Assembly: GCA_001768325.1 (NCBI GenBank)
Contig: MENQ01000024.1
Location: forward strand, 62,001 to 126,000
Reading direction: 5' to 3'
Length of the DNA: 64,000 bases
Origin: Bacteroidetes bacterium GWC2_46_850
GTDB lineage: Bacteria; Bacteroidota; Bacteroidia; Bacteroidales; Dysgonomonadaceae
The notes below the pieces were generated by a model, which searched no databases, had not been told where the DNA came from, and worked only from the letters and a program-made list of their open reading frames with translations. Below, piece by piece: positions 9,424-19,500 of this stretch. A program made the translations under genes and the position numbers. The first letter of the stretch is position 1; each line of letters begins with the position of its first letter.

Positions 9424-10779
9424 ATGAAACGAGTTTTTATTATTTCCCTTTTTATTGCAACAGCTTTTTTTTCAATCTCTCAAACCCCACAGATTGAACA
9501 TTTGCAAAAGCAACAGCAGGCATTGCAGGAAGAAATAAAAAACACGAACAAACTATATCTCGACGTAAAGAAGCAAACGACGTCCATGCTTGATCGTATT
9601 AACCTTATTAATAAGCAGATATCATCCCGTAGGGAGCTCATCATTTCCCGGCAGAAGGAGATTGGTGCTTTACAGCAGGAAGAATCACGACTGGAAGCGG
9701 AAATTATACTACTTAACAAAGAACTGAAACAAAAACAGGATAATTACGCCAAAGCCATTCAGGGGATGTTGAAACACAATATAAATCAAAACAAATTGTT
9801 CTTTGTCCTTTCCGGAAAATCACCGGGTGAGTCGTTGCGTAGAATGCAATATCTCAGGGAGTATTCCAAGTGGCAAAAGTCGGAGGCTGAAGAAATAAAA
9901 AGGCAAAATGAGGTGATTACCGTCAGAAAGGAAGAACTGGCGAAGGCAAAAGTTGACAAGGAGAAAGCTTTATCTGCCTTACAGGCAGAACAACAACGAC
10001 TACAGAGTGAAGAAAAAACGAAACAGTCTGAAATGATTGTCGTAAGAGGACAGCAGCAACAGCTTCAGAAGACACTGCAGGAAAAACAACATCGGGCAAA
10101 TCAACTCAATGCCCAGATTGAAAAGCTTATCGCAGAGGAAGTGGCGCGGCAGGAGCGTGAAGCAGAAGCCAGGAGAAGGGCTGAAGCGGCTGAACGCAGC
10201 AAGAAAGCCGCAGAACAGGCTGCAAAGTCCAAAAGAGAATCCGAAAGCAGTAAGAAAACCGAAGAGACTGCCTCTTCTTCCGTGGAAAAAGAAACTTCCC
10301 GTACTACCGTCGCTCCGCGCATTGAAGCAGACAGAAGCAAGGCGTCCGAAGAGACATTTAATTTATCGAAGAATTTTGCTGCCAACAAGGGCAAGCTGCC
10401 ATTGCCTGTTACCGGAACAGCTTCCATTGTGGGTAACTTCGGCGCCAAAAAACACAACGAATGGAATGTGACCACCAATAGCAACGGGATAGATATCCAG
10501 GCTCAAAAAGGAGCCAATATCAGGGCAGTTTTCGATGGAGAGGTGTCGAAGGTATTCTCGTTTCCCGGCTCAAATAACTGTGTCATTGTGCGACATGGTG
10601 AATATTATACCTTTTATGCCAATATCTACGATCTGTTTGTAAAGCAAGGCGATAAAGTCAAAACCGGACAATCGTTGGGACGTATTTTCACTGATCCCGA
10701 CACAAACGTCTCCGCCATGCATTTCCAGTTGTGGCAGAAGACAACCAAACTAAATCCGGCACCCTGGCTCAGAAGGTAG
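9424..10779 (+). CDS. EnvC-like murein hydrolase activator (degenerate LytM/M23)
   Basis: This 451-residue periplasmic protein has a signal peptide, then a long coiled coil (about residues 20-260, starting QIEHLQKQQQALQEEI). An Ala/Glu/Lys-rich linker follows, and then a LytM/M23 domain at about 325-451. Active M23 peptidases need a zinc-binding HxxxD and HxH. Here the first reads NGIDI and the second SAMHFQLW, so metal ligands are missing. This is the pattern of EnvC, which does not cut peptidoglycan itself but activates amidases during cell division. Coiled coil plus degenerate LytM is therefore best read as an EnvC-type activator. It is the last gene of the dut run; an 85-bp spacer with small hairpins separates it from the permease. 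Confidence 0.88.
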   Translation: MKRVFIISLFIATAFFSISQTPQIEHLQKQQQALQEEIKNTNKLYLDVKKQTTSMLDRINLINKQISSRRELIISRQKEIGALQQEESRLEAEIILLNKELKQKQDNYAKAIQGMLKHNINQNKLFFVLSGKSPGESLRRMQYLREYSKWQKSEAEEIKRQNEVITVRKEELAKAKVDKEKALSALQAEQQRLQSEEKTKQSEMIVVRGQQQQLQKTLQEKQHRANQLNAQIEKLIAEEVARQEREAEARRRAEAAERSKKAAEQAAKSKRESESSKKTEETASSSVEKETSRTTVAPRIEADRSKASEETFNLSKNFAANKGKLPLPVTGTASIVGNFGAKKHNEWNVTTNSNGIDIQAQKGANIRAVFDGEVSKVFSFPGSNNCVIVRHGEYYTFYANIYDLFVKQGDKVKTGQSLGRIFTDPDTNVSAMHFQLWQKTTKLNPAPWLRR

Positions 10780-10796
10780 TAATTCGATAGTAGTGA

Positions 10797-10836
10797 CACG
10801 AAGTGAATAACGTGCGAAGCACGAGTAAATAACGTG
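10797..10836. repeat. Cluster of small GAA-loop hairpins and a repeated 9-mer
   Basis: The spacer after the EnvC-like gene contains CAC-GAA-GTG (10797-10805) and CGTGC-GAA-GCACG (10811-10823). These are two short perfect stems with the same GAA loop. The 9-mer AATAACGTG occurs at 10806-10814 and again at 10828-10836. The arrangement resembles a small REP-like intergenic element. No T-run follows, so it is not a classical terminator. Confidence 0.4.
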
Positions 10837-10864
10837 AATGTAGTGAACAATTAACTTTATACAT

Positions 10865-12145
10865 ATGTCGTTGAAAATTCGGCTGATTATCATGAACTTC
10901 CTCCAATTTGCCGTTTGGGGGGCTTATCTCACATCTATGTCCCGCTATCTGGGACCCGCCGGCATGGGGTCTCACATCGGTATCTTCTATTCGGTGCAGG
11001 GAATTGTCTCCATCTTTATGCCTGCCGTCATGGGTATCATCGCGGACCGATGGGTCCCGGCACAGAAGTTGCTGGGAGTCTGCCATCTGCTGGCTGCCCT
11101 GTTTATGCTCTCAGCAGGGTTGTATGGTCTCCAGGCCGGTACGGGAGTTTCCTTTCCGCTGTTTTTTTCGTTGTATACCCTGAGTGTCGCATTTTACATG
11201 CCCACACTCGCGTTATCCAACTCGGTAGCCTATACCATTCTGGAACGGGGAGGTATGGAGACAGTCAAAGCATTTCCACCCATCCGTGTTTTCGGCACCA
11301 TTGGGTTTATCTGCACCATGTGGCTGGTGGATGTCATCGGTTATCAAACCTCGGCGATGCAGTTTGTGGTGAGTGCGGTGATTGGCCTGATCCTGGGGGC
11401 ATACGCTTTTACACTTCCCAACTGTCCGGTCAGTACCGACACAAAAGATAAGACCCTCTTTGAGGCATTGGGCCTCGATGCATTCAGGTTGTTTAAGCAG
11501 CGGAAGATGGCGCTTTTTTTTATTTTCTCCATGTTTCTGGGCGTCTCCCTGCAGATTACCAATGGCTTTGCCAATCCATTCATCGCCAGCTTTGAAGCGT
11601 TATCTGAATATGCTAATACTTTTGGGGTACAGCACGCCAACATACTCATCTCCTTGTCACAGATATCAGAGGCTCTTTGTATCCTGCTGATTCCTTTCTT
11701 CCTGAGGCGATACGGCATCAAGAATGTCATGCTGATCGCCATGTTTGCCTGGGTACTCCGTTTTGGCTTCTTCGGACTGGGAAATCCCGGTAGCGGAGTA
11801 TGGTTGCTTATTCTCTCCATGCTTGTCTATGGCGTGGCGTTCGATTTCTTCAATGTGTCGGGATCGCTGTTTGTCGACAAGGAGACACCCCATCATCTTC
11901 GTGCCAGTGCTCAGGGCATGTTTATGCTGATGACCAATGGCGTTGGAGCCACCATCGGGACGCTGGGCGCCCAATGGGTAGTCAACCAGTATACCCATTG
12001 GCAGGATGTGGTGGTGAACGGACAAATAAAATCACTGATGGTGGGCGACTGGCAGAGCATCTGGTTTATCTTTGCTGGATTTGCACTGCTGATCACGCTC
12101 CTGTTTGCCATGCTGTTTCGCTATAAACACGAGCGGACACCCTAA
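10865..12145 (+). CDS. MFS nucleoside:H+ symporter-like permease
   Basis: This 426-residue inner-membrane protein has about 12 hydrophobic helices. The N-terminus (LIIMNFLQFAVWGAYLTSMS) and the following GSHIGIFYSVQGIVSIFMPA and GIIADRW segments match the NupG/XapB nucleoside:proton symporter family of the major facilitator superfamily. Nucleoside uptake is the best prediction; a sugar substrate is not excluded. A TAACTTTA at 10852-10859 is one base off the TAnnTTTG promoter consensus and sits just before the ATG. The stop lies only 30 bp before the hybrid two-component regulator, so read-through into that gene is possible. Confidence 0.83.
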   Translation: MSLKIRLIIMNFLQFAVWGAYLTSMSRYLGPAGMGSHIGIFYSVQGIVSIFMPAVMGIIADRWVPAQKLLGVCHLLAALFMLSAGLYGLQAGTGVSFPLFFSLYTLSVAFYMPTLALSNSVAYTILERGGMETVKAFPPIRVFGTIGFICTMWLVDVIGYQTSAMQFVVSAVIGLILGAYAFTLPNCPVSTDTKDKTLFEALGLDAFRLFKQRKMALFFIFSMFLGVSLQITNGFANPFIASFEALSEYANTFGVQHANILISLSQISEALCILLIPFFLRRYGIKNVMLIAMFAWVLRFGFFGLGNPGSGVWLLILSMLVYGVAFDFFNVSGSLFVDKETPHHLRASAQGMFMLMTNGVGATIGTLGAQWVVNQYTHWQDVVVNGQIKSLMVGDWQSIWFIFAGFALLITLLFAMLFRYKHERTP

Positions 12146-12175
12146 TAAATGATTGTTCGTGTAAAGATTGAACCG

Positions 12176-15100
12176 ATGATAAGATTATACCGTTACATCT
12201 TTCTTTGTATCCTTCTTTTCATTTGTTACCCATCTCTTTTGGGCCAGTCATCCTGGCTTTTTAAACAACTGGAGGTTCGCGACGGGCTTTCTCATAACCA
12301 GATAAATCATATTTTCAAAGATAGCAGCGGTTTTATGTGGTTCTCCACCGCTTCGGGATTGAACCGATACGACGGATATAAGTTTAAAGTGTTTTTTCAC
12401 AATCCTAACGATGAATATTCATTACCCGACAACCTGGTTAGTAGTGTACAGGAAGATGCAAACGGGCGACTGTGGATTCAGACAGCCAACGGATATACTG
12501 TTTTTAATCCCGAAAAAGAAAAATTCGAGAAAAGCGCCATGCTGCTGCAAGAGATGGGCATCGTCAATCCGGTGGATCTCATCTTTATCGACAACGACAA
12601 GAATGTGTGGTGTTATGTTACTGCATCGGGGTTTTACAGATACCATGCCGGTAGTGGTCAACTGATGTTCTTCGCTCAAAACGGACAGCCGGGAAATTTA
12701 AGCTCCGGACCGATTACCGACTTCACAGAATCGGAAAACGATTATCTTTTTGTCTTTCAATCGGGACTGATTCAATTTATGGACAAAAGCAACTTACGGA
12801 TCCATCATTCCGATAGCTATGTTCAGCATCAACAGCATGCCAATGCCCAGAGCCTTCAGGCTTTTGTCGATTCAGACAACGATCTTTGGATCTATTCCGA
12901 TATGCCACTGGGAACATGGTACTACAATGCAAGACAAAAAGAGTGGAAAGCTGTGGGATCAAGAAAAAGTAATTTCCCCTTTTTCCTGTCAAGTGACATG
13001 ATTCAGGATATAGAGCAGGATTCTGCCGGGTTAATCTGGATGGCAACTGATCATGGCGGCATCGACATCATCGATAAAAAAGCAAACAAGTTGACCAATT
13101 TACAGAATCAGCCTTACGACGAACGAAGCATTGCGCACAACAGCATCAATTGTATTTATGCCGATCAGGAAGATATGATATGGGTAGGTACCTACAAAAA
13201 CGGAATATCCTACTACAGTGAAAGTATCTACAAGTTTGGGATCGAACATTTACATTATTTCAACAAGATAGACAACTTTAAACCCGATGTAAATTCCATC
13301 ATTAAAGATCAGGAGAATCATATCTGGATTGGCTCGAATGGGAGCGGTCTGGTGCGCATCCATGCAAAATCTGAATCCTATCATCTTTACGGCCATGATC
13401 CAATCAATAATTCCTCATTAACCAGCAATGTGATTGTTAGCCTCTGTGCCGCAAAAAACGGAAAAATATGGATTGGCACCTATCTCTCGGGTATGGATTG
13501 TTTCGATGGCAAGAAGTTTGTCCACTATCGTCACGACCCCAACAACCCGAACAGCCTCGCCAACGACAATGTGTGGTCAATTGTGGAAGACAGATCGGGA
13601 ATGATCTGGATTGGCACATTGGGAGGCGGTTTACAGAGATTCAATCCGGGAAATGGTCAATTTACCACATTCAATAACAGCACCAGACAACAACTATCGT
13701 CGGAGTTTATTTCATCGGTCTTTTTGGGTAAAAACGATCGCCTGATACTCGGAACGGCCATTGGGGTTACCATTTTCGATATCAAAACAGAACACACCGA
13801 TATGATCCAATCCAATCGCAAAGGGGATCAGTTTTTCACAAATCTGAATGTGAACCATGCCTATGAAGATAGCCGCGGTCTCATTTGGGTAGGTACCCGG
13901 AACGGATTGAACATCTGGGATCCAAAGCAGGATCAAATCATCCAATTATATAAAAGCGATGGCCTGGCCGGCAATGTCATCTCCGGTATCATCGAGGATA
14001 ATCAGCACAATATGTGGATTACCACTTCGAACGGCGTATCAAATGTAATCATCCATACTCGTCCCATCACCGGCGAATATGATTTTTCGTTTGTGAACTA
14101 TAGTGAAGTAGACGGGCTTCAAAGCCATGAATTTAATTTGAGATCGATATTTAAAACACCTGACGGTGAAATTCTCCTTGGCGGAACCAAAGGATTCAAC
14201 TTCTTTAATCCCGAAAATATCCGTTACAACACATCGCAACCCAAAGTCCTTTTTACCGGACTGAAATTGTTTAATGAAGAGGTTGAGGTGGGTGCGGCAT
14301 ATCAGGGGAACAGTATTCTCCCCTCGGAATTGAACCGGGTAAAAGAGGTCACGTTTAAATACCGGCAAAATGTTTTCTCCGTTGAGTTCTCGGCCATGAA
14401 CTATGTCCTTCCCGAGAAAACCACCTATGCCTACATGCTCGAAGGATTTAACACAGATTGGTTAATCACCGACCCAGGTGTTCACAGTGTCACATATACC
14501 AACCTGGCTCCCGGAAATTATACCCTCAGGGTAAAGGCTGCCAACAGCGATGGCTTCTGGAGTGATGACTCAACCGTACTCAATATCCATATAAAACCCC
14601 CATTCTGGCTCTCCCCCCTGGCTTATATCTTTTATTTGTTTCTGTTGATGTCCATCTTGTTGTATGCACGATACACGATTATACGAAATGAAAAGCAGAA
14701 GTTTAAAGTGAAACAAATAGAACTGGAAGCACAACGGAAACATGAAATTGACGACATGAAACTCCGGTTCTTTACCAATGTCAGTCACGAACTGCGCACA
14801 CCACTGACGTTGATTATCTCACCACTGGAGAATATGATGAAGACGGTGGAGGATGATCCACAAAAAAAACAACTCTCGCTGATTCATAAGAATGCCATCC
14901 GACTGTTGAATATGGTAAACCAGCTGCTCGATTTCCGAAAGAGTGATGTAAACGAACATGCCCTGAATTTATCCTATGACGACATCATCCCATTCCTGAA
15001 AAATTCCTGCAACCATTTTATCGAATATGCCGAAAAAAAGAACATCCGACTGACCTTTTTCTCCTCTGTCGATGAGTTAAGCATGGTGTTCGATGAAGAT

Positions 15101-16351
15101 AAAATGGGAAAGATCATGATGAATCTTCTTTCCAATGCCATTAAATTTACCGAGAAAAACGGAGCTGTGGATGTCATGGTCAAGCTCTTGCCCAAAAGCG
15201 ATGATGGAGGTCAGGAGCAACTGGAGATCCGGATCATGGACGATGGCATCGGGATAAAAGATGAGGAGAAGAAAAGAATCTTTGAACGCTTTTACCAGGG
15301 GAAAACCAGGAACGAAGATTTTCCGGGCAGCGGTATCGGACTGCACATCGTAAAAGAGTTTGTATCTCTTTGTAAAGGCTCTGTCCAGGTTTATGACAAC
15401 GTACCCAAGGGAAGCCTGTTTGTCCTTTATTTCCCGGTAGAAAGACTTGAGTATATTGGTTCACAGTCTGTTGCCATGGGAAGTACACAAGAGACAGACA
15501 GGATTGAAGATGTGGAATCTGAAGAAAAAGAGAATGAAAGGCGAGGGAATGAAACACTGATACTTTTGGTGGACGACAACGATGATTTTCGTAATTTTAT
15601 GAGAGATACGCTAAAGAAGGATTTTTCACTGATCGATGCTTCGAATGGAAAAGAGGCATGGGAGAAAATTCTTGCTTTCTCTCCCGACATCATCATCAGT
15701 GATGTGATGATGCCTGAAATGGACGGGTACGAACTGTGCACAAAAGTGAAAAACGACCTGCGTACATCGCACATCCCCCTCATTCTGCTTACGGCACACA
15801 CCACACAGGAACAGGAGCAGTACGGTTTGGAAACCGGTGCCGATGATTATATCACCAAGCCTTTTAATTTCGATATTCTAGTGCTTAGAATTAATAAAAT
15901 GCTGGAGTTGAGATCCCACAGACAGAAAAAATTCAAAAACCAGGTGGAAATTCAACCTGCGGAGATTACCATTACACCGCTGGACGAGAAGTTAATTCAA
16001 CAGGCCATAAAATTGGTGGAAGATTATATCGCCGATAGTGAATTTTCGGTGGAGAGGTTGAGCAAAGAGCTGGGTATAAGCAGGGTGCATCTTTATAAAA
16101 AGATGATGTCAATAACGGGAAAGAGTCCGATTGAGTTTATCCGCATTATCCGGCTTAAACGGGCTGCACAGTTGTTGCGGGAAAGCCAGTTGCAAATCTC
16201 CGAAATAGCCTATCAGGTAGGTTTTAATAATCCTAAAAATTTCAGCAAATACTTTAAAGAGGAGTTCAGCATGTTACCCTCCCAATACCAGCGTAATCCT
16301 TCAAAATACCCCGATCATCCTGCCGATCGGGATGTCGATGCAACACTGTAA
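12176..16351 (+). CDS. Hybrid two-component system regulator (HTCS) of the glycan locus
   Basis: All parts of a two-component pathway are fused in this one inner-membrane protein. I chose the ATG at 12176 (MIRLYRYIFLCILLF, 1391 residues) because it begins right at the signal segment; the in-frame ATG at 12149 adds nine residues. A periplasmic beta-propeller with many WIGT-type blades (for example IWIGTYLSGMDCFDGKKFVH) is followed by a Y_Y_Y domain (LPEKTTYAYMLEGFNTDWL), a transmembrane helix, HisKA (phospho-His in VSHELRTP, residue 871), HATPase (NLLSNAIKFT, DDGIGI, GSGIGLHIV), a receiver (Asp 1176 in SDVMMPEMDG) and an AraC-type HTH (ISRVHLYKKM...IAYQVGFNNPKNFSKYFKEE). Family members bind oligosaccharides in the periplasm and switch on the adjacent PUL. 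Its position directly before GH31 and susC supports that role. Confidence 0.96.
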   Translation: MIRLYRYIFLCILLFICYPSLLGQSSWLFKQLEVRDGLSHNQINHIFKDSSGFMWFSTASGLNRYDGYKFKVFFHNPNDEYSLPDNLVSSVQEDANGRLWIQTANGYTVFNPEKEKFEKSAMLLQEMGIVNPVDLIFIDNDKNVWCYVTASGFYRYHAGSGQLMFFAQNGQPGNLSSGPITDFTESENDYLFVFQSGLIQFMDKSNLRIHHSDSYVQHQQHANAQSLQAFVDSDNDLWIYSDMPLGTWYYNARQKEWKAVGSRKSNFPFFLSSDMIQDIEQDSAGLIWMATDHGGIDIIDKKANKLTNLQNQPYDERSIAHNSINCIYADQEDMIWVGTYKNGISYYSESIYKFGIEHLHYFNKIDNFKPDVNSIIKDQENHIWIGSNGSGLVRIHAKSESYHLYGHDPINNSSLTSNVIVSLCAAKNGKIWIGTYLSGMDCFDGKKFVHYRHDPNNPNSLANDNVWSIVEDRSGMIWIGTLGGGLQRFNPGNGQFTTFNNSTRQQLSSEFISSVFLGKNDRLILGTAIGVTIFDIKTEHTDMIQSNRKGDQFFTNLNVNHAYEDSRGLIWVGTRNGLNIWDPKQDQIIQLYKSDGLAGNVISGIIEDNQHNMWITTSNGVSNVIIHTRPITGEYDFSFVNYSEVDGLQSHEFNLRSIFKTPDGEILLGGTKGFNFFNPENIRYNTSQPKVLFTGLKLFNEEVEVGAAYQGNSILPSELNRVKEVTFKYRQNVFSVEFSAMNYVLPEKTTYAYMLEGFNTDWLITDPGVHSVTYTNLAPGNYTLRVKAANSDGFWSDDSTVLNIHIKPPFWLSPLAYIFYLFLLMSILLYARYTIIRNEKQKFKVKQIELEAQRKHEIDDMKLRFFTNVSHELRTPLTLIISPLENMMKTVEDDPQKKQLSLIHKNAIRLLNMVNQLLDFRKSDVNEHALNLSYDDIIPFLKNSCNHFIEYAEKKNIRLTFFSSVDELSMVFDEDKMGKIMMNLLSNAIKFTEKNGAVDVMVKLLPKSDDGGQEQLEIRIMDDGIGIKDEEKKRIFERFYQGKTRNEDFPGSGIGLHIVKEFVSLCKGSVQVYDNVPKGSLFVLYFPVERLEYIGSQSVAMGSTQETDRIEDVESEEKENERRGNETLILLVDDNDDFRNFMRDTLKKDFSLIDASNGKEAWEKILAFSPDIIISDVMMPEMDGYELCTKVKNDLRTSHIPLILLTAHTTQEQEQYGLETGADDYITKPFNFDILVLRINKMLELRSHRQKKFKNQVEIQPAEITITPLDEKLIQQAIKLVEDYIADSEFSVERLSKELGISRVHLYKKMMSITGKSPIEFIRIIRLKRAAQLLRESQLQISEIAYQVGFNNPKNFSKYFKEEFSMLPSQYQRNPSKYPDHPADRDVDATL

Positions 16352-16477
16352 ACATTTAACATCGTTTACGGAAACAAAACAACCCCCTCAGTTAACAAAA
16401 CCAACAGCAAGCGCAAACAGAGAGAAGATGTCTCCTCCCGGGTTATGATTAATTTTACAAAAAAATAATTATAATAC

Positions 16478-19342
16478 ATGGAGCGCTTTTTTTATATCAC
16501 ATTGGGAATCCTCTTTTTTTTCTCCTGCACCTCACCGGGACTTGAAAAGGTAGAAAATGGAATTATCGTTCGGTTGAAACAGGAAAACGGTTCGGGTGTA
16601 CAAGCCATCCGCTTGCAGGTCGTCAACGAAAAGATCATCCACGTTTCGGCCACCAGCCAGCAAGATTTTGCCAATGAAAAGAGCCTGATTACCAAGCCGG
16701 AATTAACCTTCTCGAACAAGTCCAAAGTGGAGGAGAAGGAAGGACAGATCATCCTTTCCACCGATTCTTTGGATGTAACCATCCACAAAACAACCGGTGA
16801 AATAGCATTTCTAAATAAAAAAGGTGAAACGCTGCTACAGGAAAACAAGGGTGGCGGAAAAACACTGACACCCATTGAAGTAGAAGGAACAAAAGGTTAC
16901 ACGGTGCATCAACTGTTCGAATCACCCGACGACGAAGCTTTCTATGGTTTGGGGCAGCATCAGGCCGATGATTTCAATTATAAAGGAAAAAACGAATCGC
17001 TGTTCCAGTACAACACCAAAGTATCGGTGCCATTTGTCATTTCCAATAAAAATTATGGCATTGTATGGGATAATTATTCACTGACCAAATTTGGCGACGT
17101 ACGCGATTATGCCGACCTCGATCAGTTCAGGCTTTACGGTAATGATGGAGCCGAGGGAGGGCTCACCGCTGTATACACGAAAAAGAACGATCCCTCGCAA
17201 ACAATAGTACGCAAAGAGGGGAAACTCGATTATCAATTTTTTTCGTTGCTACACAATTTCCCCGAGAATTTTGATCTGAATCATGCAAACGTTGTCTGGA
17301 GCGGCGAAATTGAAGCTCCCGAAAGTGGATTATACCGCTTCTTCCTCCATTATGCCGGTTATACCCGGGTATATATCAACAATGAACCGGTGGTGGAAGA
17401 GCGTTGGCGCACTGCCTGGAATCCCAACAGTTATAAGTTCGATCATCACTTTCAAAAAGGTGAAAGGGTGCCCCTGCGCGTAGAATGGGAGCCCGACGGC
17501 GGGGTATCCTATATTGCATTGAAAGCATTAAGCCCCGTTTCGGATGAAGAACAGAATAAACTTTCACTTTGGAGCGAGATGGGCAATGGCATCGATTACT
17601 ATTTTGTGGCGGGCAGCAGCATGGACGATGTAATCAGCGGATATCGGAGCCTTACGGGAAAATCGCAGATCATGCCCAAATGGGCCATGGGGTTCTGGCA
17701 AAGCCGCGAACGATACAAAACACAGGATGAAATAGTGGAAACCCTCGCTGAATTCAGAAAACGAGGTATACCCATCGATAACATCGTGCAGGACTGGAGT
17801 TACTGGCCGGAGCCGGAATGGGGCAGCCACAAGTTCGACAAGGAACGATTCCCCGATCCACAAGGGATGGTCGACAAAATACATGAGATGAATGCCCGGA
17901 TCATGATCTCCGTCTGGCCCAAATTTTATGTCAATACCGATCATTACAAAGCGTTCGACAAAAACGGCTGGATGTATCAACAGGCAGTAAAAGACAGCAT
18001 CCGTGACTGGATCGGACAGGGTTATATCGGCTCTTTTTATGATGCCTATGCCGAAGGTGCACGCAAGCTTTTCTGGAAGCAGCTCGAAGAGAACTTATAT
18101 TCTCTGGGTGTGGATGCCTGGTGGATGGATGCTTCCGAACCCAATATTCAGGATAATACCGACATGGAGTACCGGAAGAAACTGTGCGGCCCCACAGCCC
18201 TTGGTCCCTCCACAAAATACTTCAATGCCTATTCGTTAGTCAACGCCGAAGCAATTTATGAGGGACAGCGAAATGTGAACCCCGATGACCGTGTATTCCT
18301 GCTCACACGCTCAGGCTTTACCGGTATCCAACGATATTCCACCGCAGTGTGGAGCGGTGATATCGGCACCCGCTGGGAAGATATGAAAGCACAGATCTCC
18401 GCCGGCCTCAACTTTGCATTATCCGGTATACCTTACTGGACAATGGATATCGGCGGTTTTTGTGTGGAAAAGAGATATGAACAGGCTCAACGCCACTTTC
18501 AGTCGACCGGCATAGAGAATGAGGATCTGAAAGAATGGCGCGAGCTAAACAGCCGCTGGGCACAGTTTGGAGCTTTTGTCCCGTTGTTCCGTTCTCACGG
18601 ACAATTCCCCTACAGAGAAATCTTTCACATCGCTCCCGAGGGGCATCCCGCATATCAATCCATGCTCTTTTACAATAAACTCCGATACCGGTTGATGCCC
18701 TATATCTATTCAATGGCCGGAATGACCTATTTTAACGACTATACCATGATGCGCGCCCTGGTGATGGATTTCAGCAAAGACCGAAAAGTAAATGATATTG
18801 GCGACCAGTACATGTTTGGCAATTCGCTGATGGTCTGCCCTGTGTATACCTATCGGGCAACTGATAGGGAAGTTTATTTCCCCGCTACCACCGGCTGGTA
18901 TGATTTCTATACCGGAGCGTTCATTGAGGGTGGACAAAAACAACGGGTCGATGCTCCCTATAGCCGCATACCGCTCTTCGTAAGAGAAGGGGCCATTATC
19001 CCTTTTGGCCCGGAGATTCAGTATTCAGATGAGAAAAAGCCCGAACAGATTACCTTGTATCTCTTTGCCGGTAAAAACGGCACTTTCACACTCTACGAAG
19101 ATGAGGGAGTGAATTACAATTACGAAAAGGGAGCTTATGCTACCATCGGCTTCCGTTATGACGATGCATCCCGTACACTCGAAATTGGTGAGAGGCAAGG
19201 GGCGTTCGACGGCATGTTGCAGGAACGTACTTTCCATATCGTTTGTGTGGATAAAAACAAACCGCGGGGAGTAAGCCCCGATGCTAAGGGGATTGAAGTG
19301 ACCTACAACGGTCAGGCACAAAAGATAGCTTTGGTGAAATGA
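16478..19342 (+). CDS. GH31 glycosidase lipoprotein with PA14 insert, probable alpha-xylosidase
   Basis: This 954-residue lipoprotein (lipobox FFFSC, Cys 17) hydrolyses alpha-linked sugars from non-reducing ends. The GH31 nucleophile is Asp 551 in WWMDASEPN, and the acid/base is Asp 628 in WSGDIGTRW. An N-terminal beta-domain holds an inserted PA14 module at about residues 252-355 (VWSGEIEAPESGLYRFFLHY, VYINNEPVVEERW). PA14 inserts at this place are known in bacterial GH31 alpha-xylosidases acting on xyloglucan oligosaccharides, where the module helps bind longer substrates. Together with the downstream GH5 and GH43 enzymes, alpha-xylosidase is the best reading. An alpha-glucosidase cannot be excluded without structural comparison. 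It precedes susC by 158 bp. Confidence 0.9.
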   Translation: MERFFYITLGILFFFSCTSPGLEKVENGIIVRLKQENGSGVQAIRLQVVNEKIIHVSATSQQDFANEKSLITKPELTFSNKSKVEEKEGQIILSTDSLDVTIHKTTGEIAFLNKKGETLLQENKGGGKTLTPIEVEGTKGYTVHQLFESPDDEAFYGLGQHQADDFNYKGKNESLFQYNTKVSVPFVISNKNYGIVWDNYSLTKFGDVRDYADLDQFRLYGNDGAEGGLTAVYTKKNDPSQTIVRKEGKLDYQFFSLLHNFPENFDLNHANVVWSGEIEAPESGLYRFFLHYAGYTRVYINNEPVVEERWRTAWNPNSYKFDHHFQKGERVPLRVEWEPDGGVSYIALKALSPVSDEEQNKLSLWSEMGNGIDYYFVAGSSMDDVISGYRSLTGKSQIMPKWAMGFWQSRERYKTQDEIVETLAEFRKRGIPIDNIVQDWSYWPEPEWGSHKFDKERFPDPQGMVDKIHEMNARIMISVWPKFYVNTDHYKAFDKNGWMYQQAVKDSIRDWIGQGYIGSFYDAYAEGARKLFWKQLEENLYSLGVDAWWMDASEPNIQDNTDMEYRKKLCGPTALGPSTKYFNAYSLVNAEAIYEGQRNVNPDDRVFLLTRSGFTGIQRYSTAVWSGDIGTRWEDMKAQISAGLNFALSGIPYWTMDIGGFCVEKRYEQAQRHFQSTGIENEDLKEWRELNSRWAQFGAFVPLFRSHGQFPYREIFHIAPEGHPAYQSMLFYNKLRYRLMPYIYSMAGMTYFNDYTMMRALVMDFSKDRKVNDIGDQYMFGNSLMVCPVYTYRATDREVYFPATTGWYDFYTGAFIEGGQKQRVDAPYSRIPLFVREGAIIPFGPEIQYSDEKKPEQITLYLFAGKNGTFTLYEDEGVNYNYEKGAYATIGFRYDDASRTLEIGERQGAFDGMLQERTFHIVCVDKNKPRGVSPDAKGIEVTYNGQAQKIALVK

Positions 19343-19500
19343 GAAAAGAGAAGTGGAGTGGTATATCTGACAGCCCTGTCGGATGGATTGATGAAAGATA
19401 TGATTGAAATAAAAGTGACCAAATAGAATCGGAGTGATTCGTTAAGCGGAATGCGTATAACGACTAATACATTGAATGTTAAACTATTAATTGTGTAGGT
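19343..19500 (+). promoter_or_regulatory. Upstream region of the SusC gene
   Basis: This 158-bp gap between the GH31 gene and susC is the largest break inside the locus, so it is the likely site of an inducible promoter. A small stem GACAG-CC-CTGTC sits at 19369-19380. No exact TAnnTTTG element was found, which would fit activation by the HTCS protein. The binding site itself is not identifiable by eye. Confidence 0.3.
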
